Assembly (NCBI GenBank): GCA_947455285.1
Contig: CANGOK010000099.1
Coordinates: 1-10,342, forward strand
DNA: 10,342 nt
Direction: 5' to 3'
Source: Beijerinckiaceae bacterium
GTDB lineage: Bacteria > Pseudomonadota > Alphaproteobacteria > Rhizobiales > Beijerinckiaceae
Shown piece by piece: positions 7,183-10,342 of the stretch. Each line of letters opens with the position of its first letter. Position 1 is the stretch's first letter. Under the pieces are notes generated by a model. The model had not been told where the DNA came from, did not search any database, and saw only the letters and a list, made by a program, of their open reading frames with translations. A program made the position numbers and the translations under genes.

Positions 7183-7692
7183 TCAGATGCGGACATAGTC
7201 CACGAAGCTGAACCCGGCCTCGTCGCCGGGGCCAGAATCGGGGGCGGTTCGCCCCATCTCACGCCATTGGGTGGGGTCGATCGTCGGAAAGAAGGCGTCG
7301 CCTTCCGGGGCGAGATCGACCTCGGTGATATGGAGCGCGGCGCATTGGTCGAGTAGGAGGCGATAGAGTTCGCCCCCGCCAGCCACAATGATTTCCGGGG
7401 CTTTCAGCCCTTTAGCCAGCTCCTCGGCGAGCGCGACGGCGGCCTGCGGGTCATGGGCCACATGGGCGCCCTCGGCCCGAAAAGCCGGATCGCGGGTCAC
7501 GACGATGGTCTCGCGCCCCGGCAGTGGCCGGCCGATCGAATCCCAAGTGCGCCGTCCCATGATCATAGGTTTCCCCATCGTGATCGCGCGAAAGTGATTC
7601 ATGTCGCTGCGCAATTTCCAGAGCAGCCGATTGTTCCCGCCAATGACGCCATTGCGCGCCACGGCCGCGATGATCGCAAGTGGGAGCGCCAT
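7183..7692 (-). CDS. folA: Dihydrofolate reductase
   Basis: 169 aa, usual for bacterial chromosomal FolA. It reduces dihydrofolate to tetrahydrofolate with NADPH in the cytoplasm, regenerating the cofactor oxidised by ThyA. Visible motifs: PLAIIAAVARNGVIGGNN at the start; LLWKLRSDM with the active-site acidic residue Asp30 (equivalent to Asp27 of E. coli); GKPMIMGRRTWDSIGRPLPG (40-59); and AGGGELYR in the nucleotide-binding region. The LLWKL version, in place of the E. coli MPWNL, is to my knowledge common in alphaproteobacteria. The ATG overlaps the thyA TGA by one base (TGATG) and no clear separate ribosome site is seen, so translational coupling to thyA is likely. It is host-type, with no sign of a mobile trimethoprim-resistance dfr gene. 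Confidence 0.97.
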   Translation of the reverse strand: MALPLAIIAAVARNGVIGGNNRLLWKLRSDMNHFRAITMGKPMIMGRRTWDSIGRPLPGRETIVVTRDPAFRAEGAHVAHDPQAAVALAEELAKGLKAPEIIVAGGGELYRLLLDQCAALHITEVDLAPEGDAFFPTIDPTQWREMGRTAPDSGPGDEAGFSFVDYVRI

Positions 7693-8483
7693 CAGACCGC
7701 CACCGGGGCCTTGATCGCGGGCCAGGGATCATAGCCCTCGATCACGATGTCCTCATAGGCGTAGTCGAAGAGGGAGGGTGCAGGCTTCAGGGTCAGGCGC
7801 GGCAGCGGGCGCGGGGCGCGCGAGAGCTGCTCATGGGCCTGATCGAGATGGTTCAGGTAGAGATGCGCATCGCCGAAGGAATGGACGAAATCCCCGGGCC
7901 GCAAGCCGGCCGCCTGCGCCATCATCACCGTCAGCAGGGCGTAGCTGGCGATATTGAAGGGCACGCCCAGAAAGATGTCGGCCGAACGCTGGTAGAGCTG
8001 GCAGGACAGCCGCCCCTCCGCCACATAGAACTGGAACAGACAGTGGCAGGGCGCGAGCTTCATGTTCGGCAGGTCGGCGACATTCCAGGCGGAGACGACG
8101 AGCCTGCGCGAATCGGGGTTTCGCTTGATCTCTTCAAGCACCCATTTGATCTGGTCGTGGGTCTGCCCGTCAGCCCCTTCCCACGAACGCCATTGCTTGC
8201 CGTAGACGGGGCCAAGATCGCCATTGGCGTCGGCCCACTCATCCCAGATCGAAACGCCATTCGCCTTGAGATAGCCGATGTTGGTGTCGCCCTTCAGGAA
8301 CCACAAAAGTTCGTGAACGATGGACTTCAGATGCAGGCGCTTGGTCGTGACCAGCGGAAAGCCCTTCGCGAGGTCGAAGCGCATCTGATGACCGAAAACG
8401 GAGACGGTCCCCGTGCCCGTGCGGTCTGATTTGCGGACGCCTTCGTCAAGAACGCGGCGCAGAAGGTCGTGATAGGCCTGCAT
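7692..8483 (-). CDS. thyA: Thymidylate synthase (ThyA type)
   Basis: 263 aa from the ATG at 8483, chosen because AGGGAA lies 5 nt upstream and the protein then aligns almost residue for residue with E. coli ThyA numbering. The frame is open to 8606, but the extension does not look like ThyA. It methylates dUMP to dTMP using methylene-tetrahydrofolate. Seen: RTGTG phosphate loop (21-25), Arg126-Arg127, catalytic Cys146 in LAPCHCLFQF, QRSAD with Asp169, and Asn177 in PFNIASYALL. A second cysteine, Cys148, follows the catalytic one two residues later. It is the first gene of the minus-strand string and overlaps folA by 1 nt. Upstream lies a 187-nt divergent intergenic region shared with a binding-protein gene. 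Confidence 0.98.
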   Translation of the reverse strand: MQAYHDLLRRVLDEGVRKSDRTGTGTVSVFGHQMRFDLAKGFPLVTTKRLHLKSIVHELLWFLKGDTNIGYLKANGVSIWDEWADANGDLGPVYGKQWRSWEGADGQTHDQIKWVLEEIKRNPDSRRLVVSAWNVADLPNMKLAPCHCLFQFYVAEGRLSCQLYQRSADIFLGVPFNIASYALLTVMMAQAAGLRPGDFVHSFGDAHLYLNHLDQAHEQLSRAPRPLPRLTLKPAPSLFDYAYEDIVIEGYDPWPAIKAPVAV

Positions 8484-8488
8484 GTGAC

Positions 8489-8494
8489 TTCCCT
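8489..8494 (-). promoter_or_regulatory. Ribosome binding site deciding the thyA start
   Basis: AGGGAA on the minus strand, 5 nt before the ATG at 8483. It supports the 263-residue ThyA and argues against a start at 8606. Confidence 0.75.
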
Positions 8495-8585
8495 GTAAGG
8501 CGCGCACCTTATCCCATCGGGACGCCGGGCGCCCCTGCCCTTTCGCGGCATCAACAACAAGCTCAGGGCCAAGCCAGACACAAAC

Positions 8586-8614
8586 ATTACAATATTTCGC
8601 CCCCATGGATGGAA
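8586..8614 (-). promoter_or_regulatory. Candidate thyA promoter in the divergent intergenic region
   Basis: On the minus strand TGTAAT (8591-8586, five of six to the -10 consensus) lies 17 nt after TTCCAT (8614-8609, a poor -35). It sits in the only AT-rich patch of the 187-nt region between thyA and the divergent binding-protein gene. No convincing plus-strand promoter was found in the same region; GACAAT at 8640-8645 is the best but lacks a -35. Confidence 0.25.
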
Positions 8615-8659
8615 GCTGCGGCCTGTGCTAGGCAGGCGCGACAATCCCGGCCTGACCTC

Positions 8660-8664
8660 GGAGA
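8660..8664 (+). promoter_or_regulatory. Ribosome binding site supporting a TTG start
   Basis: GGAGA, 6 nt before the TTG at 8671. It decides the start of the binding-protein gene, since the residues after TTG form a complete signal peptide. Confidence 0.7.
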
Positions 8665-8670
8665 AACGCC

Positions 8671-9696
8671 TTGCGCCTCAAAACCCTCGCCCTCGGCCTC
8701 GCCCTGACGCCGCTCGCCGGAGCCGCGGCCTTCGCTCAGAGCGTCGAGCAATTCTACACAGGCAAGACCATCAGCTTCATCGTCGGCGCGGGAGCTGGCG
8801 GCAGCTATGACATCTACGCCCGCACGCTCGCCAACCACATGGGCAAGCATATTCCCGGCAAGCCGATCGTCGTGGTGAAGCTGGCGGGCGGCGTCGGCGG
8901 CGGGATCTCCACCTCGATCCAGATGGAGCACACCGTCCCCAAGGACGGCGCCACCATCGGCATGACCCAGCAGACCAATGTCACCAGCCAGCTCACTGAA
9001 GCGAGCGCTGCCGGCAAATACGATATTTCGAAATGGCGCTGGCTCGGCAACATGGCGCCGCTGCGCAACTTCGCTGGCGTATGGCACACGGCTGCGGCGC
9101 AGACGCTGGAGGAGGCGACCAAGGCCGAAGTGATCATGGGCGCGACAGGCCGCAATTCGCCGACCTTCACGGTGCCGCAGGCCCTCAATGAGATTCTCGG
9201 CACGAAATTCAAATTCGTGCTCGGCTACAATGGCGCCGCCGATCTCAACCTCGCGATGGAGCGCGGCGAGATTCAGGGGCGCGGCGCCTCGTGGATCAGC
9301 GTCGTGACGCAGGCGCCCCAATATATCCGCGAGAAGAAGCTGAAGGCGCTCGTGGTCGATGGCCTGACCCGCGATCCGCTGCTGCCTGACGTTCCCACGC
9401 TGCTTGAACTTGCGCGCACTGAGGAACAAAAGGCGGCGCTGTTGATGATTTGCGGCTCATCCGAATTCGCACGCGGCGTCTTCCTGCCGCCGGGCGTTCC
9501 GCAAGATCGCGTCGACGCTTTGCGCGCAGCCTTCGACGCCACGATGAAGGATCCGGAATTCCTCGCCGAAGCCGAAAAGGTTCAGATCCCGATCGAGCCG
9601 AATGGCGGAGAGAATCTCGACAAGATCGCCAAGCAGATCGTGGCGACGCCACCCGCCGCGATCACGCTCGCAAAAAAGTTGCTCGGCAGCGAGTGA
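8671..9696 (+). CDS. Tripartite tricarboxylate transporter-type (Bug/TctC-like) periplasmic substrate-binding protein
   Basis: 341 aa from a TTG start with GGAGA 6 nt upstream. Residues 1-22 are a signal peptide (MRLKT, hydrophobic core, cleavage after AFA before Gln23). The mature part opens with FYTGKTISFIVGAGAGGSYD (28-47), the Bug-family ligand-loop region, here with GGSYDIYAR in place of the more usual PAGG-D-AR form, so it belongs to a divergent subgroup. The C-terminal half has LGYNGAADLNLAMERGEIQG and LPPGVPQDRVDALRAAF, typical of the fold. Family members capture carboxylates or other small organic molecules for TctAB-type carriers or for signalling. No TctA/TctB genes are seen. It diverges from thyA and converges with a related binding-protein gene. 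The ligand is unknown. Confidence 0.9.
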   Translation: MRLKTLALGLALTPLAGAAAFAQSVEQFYTGKTISFIVGAGAGGSYDIYARTLANHMGKHIPGKPIVVVKLAGGVGGGISTSIQMEHTVPKDGATIGMTQQTNVTSQLTEASAAGKYDISKWRWLGNMAPLRNFAGVWHTAAAQTLEEATKAEVIMGATGRNSPTFTVPQALNEILGTKFKFVLGYNGAADLNLAMERGEIQGRGASWISVVTQAPQYIREKKLKALVVDGLTRDPLLPDVPTLLELARTEEQKAALLMICGSSEFARGVFLPPGVPQDRVDALRAAFDATMKDPEFLAEAEKVQIPIEPNGGENLDKIAKQIVATPPAAITLAKKLLGSE

Positions 9697-9702
9697 TCTG
9701 CG

Positions 9703-9735
9703 AGGCGGCTCAGGGTTTGAAGACCAGAGCCGCCT
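9703..9735. terminator. Hairpin at the junction of the two convergent binding-protein genes
   Basis: Nine-base-pair perfect stem (9703-9711 with 9727-9735) and a 15-nt loop. It starts in the 13-nt gap and extends into the 3' coding end of the minus-strand gene, spanning its TGA. No U-run follows on either strand, so it is a weak terminator candidate whose role is inferred from position. Confidence 0.3.
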
Positions 9736-10342
9736 TCGCCTTGTCCACGATATCCTGCGGCGTGGCGTAGAGTTTGGCGATCAGCGCCTGCAGCTCTTCG
9801 CCCGGAATCGGCGCGATATCGAGATTGATGCGCTTGGCCTCAGCCACAAGGTCAGGATCGCTCATCGTGGCCATGAAGGCTTTACGCAGCGCCTCCACGC
9901 GCTCCTGCGGCACGCCCGGAGCGACGACATAGGGGCGGCCGAAGGTCGTCTGGCTATAAACGAGTTCGAGGATCTGCTTCTGCTCGGGCGTTTTCGCGAA
10001 GTCGCGCGATAGACCCACGCCCATGCGGTCGAGTTCGGGATAACCAACATTTGATTCCTGAACGAGCGGCTTCACGAGCTTGTCGCGAAACCATGCGGGA
10101 TAGGTGGCCGCGACGCTCGACCATGTCTGGCCGCAACCGCCCTGCACCTCCCCCTTCTCCATCGCAAGATTGATCTCGCGTGTGCCGGGATAACCCGCCA
10201 CGATCTTGAACTTCACCCCCAGCAAATTCTTCAGCAGCGAGGGAAAGTCGCGCGTGGAAGCGCCTTCCGCGCTCGCGCCCATGACGATTTCCTTGCTGAA
10301 GGCGTCGGCGAGTGAATTAACCCCTGCGTCAGTGCGCACGAG
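9710..10342 (-). CDS. Second Bug/TctC-like substrate-binding protein (C-terminal part, cut by window edge)
   Basis: 210 C-terminal residues are visible and the frame is open through the right edge, so the start and signal peptide lie outside the window. It matches the C-terminal half of the neighbouring binding protein: LLGVKFKIVAGYPGTREINL and AMEKGEVQGG correspond to LGTKFKFVLGYNGAADLNL and AMERGEIQG; VAPGVPQERVEALRKAFMAT corresponds to LPPGVPQDRVDALRAAFDAT; and both end in an ATP(Q/P)-type helix. The two are thus paralogs, but clearly diverged. It probably binds a small organic ligand in the periplasm. Its TGA is 13 nt from the stop of the convergent gene. Any partner transporter would have to be further right. 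Confidence 0.87.
   Translation of the reverse strand, partial: LVRTDAGVNSLADAFSKEIVMGASAEGASTRDFPSLLKNLLGVKFKIVAGYPGTREINLAMEKGEVQGGCGQTWSSVAATYPAWFRDKLVKPLVQESNVGYPELDRMGVGLSRDFAKTPEQKQILELVYSQTTFGRPYVVAPGVPQERVEALRKAFMATMSDPDLVAEAKRINLDIAPIPGEELQALIAKLYATPQDIVDKAKAALVFKP

Noticed and set aside
7183..7692. folA as a mobile trimethoprim-resistance dihydrofolate reductase
   Set aside because: It overlaps thyA in a conserved chromosomal order, has similar base composition to its neighbours, and no integron or transposon sequence is nearby.
8484..8606. 41-codon upstream extension of ThyA
   Set aside because: The ATG at 8483 has a ribosome site, gives the family's usual length, and matches E. 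coli residue numbering exactly. The extension crosses the likely promoter.

Overview
The window looks like ordinary chromosomal sequence from a GC-rich alphaproteobacterium, most likely of the order Hyphomicrobiales (Rhizobiales). That assignment is inferred from the high GC content, the thyA-folA-hflK-hflC-degP gene order, a YddA/SbmA-BacA-type fused ABC exporter, and orphan Bug/TctC-type periplasmic binding proteins. I see no tRNA, rRNA, CRISPR array, insertion sequence or phage gene.

Layout. (1) 1-975, plus strand: the C-terminal part of a molybdopterin-binding large subunit of a xanthine dehydrogenase/aldehyde oxidase-family hydroxylase, cut by the window edge and followed by a strong hairpin. 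(2) About 1210-3324, plus strand: a fused membrane/ATPase ABC transporter with extra N-terminal membrane helices. It converges on degP, and a hairpin terminator lies between the two stops. (3) 8483 down to 3391, minus strand: five genes in one direction, in the order thyA, folA, hflK, hflC, degP. thyA/folA overlap by 1 nt and hflK/hflC by 4 nt, while gaps of 80 and 137 nt precede hflK and degP. (4) 8671-9696, plus strand: a tripartite tricarboxylate transporter (Bug/TctC-like) binding protein, divergent from thyA. (5) 9710-10342, minus strand: a second, related binding protein converging on the first with 13 nt between stops, cut by the right edge.

How the genes work together. ThyA makes dTMP and releases dihydrofolate, which FolA reduces back to tetrahydrofolate. 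HflK and HflC form the inner-membrane SPFH complex that binds and modulates the FtsH protease, and DegP is the periplasmic quality-control protease, so the second half of the gene string is an envelope proteostasis module. A possible heat-shock (RpoH-like) promoter precedes degP. The two binding proteins probably capture small organic acids in the periplasm, but no TctA/TctB membrane partners are visible.

I found no convincing previously undescribed system. The points most worth a second look are the convergent binding-protein pair, the RpoH-like site before degP, and the extra membrane segment on the ABC transporter.
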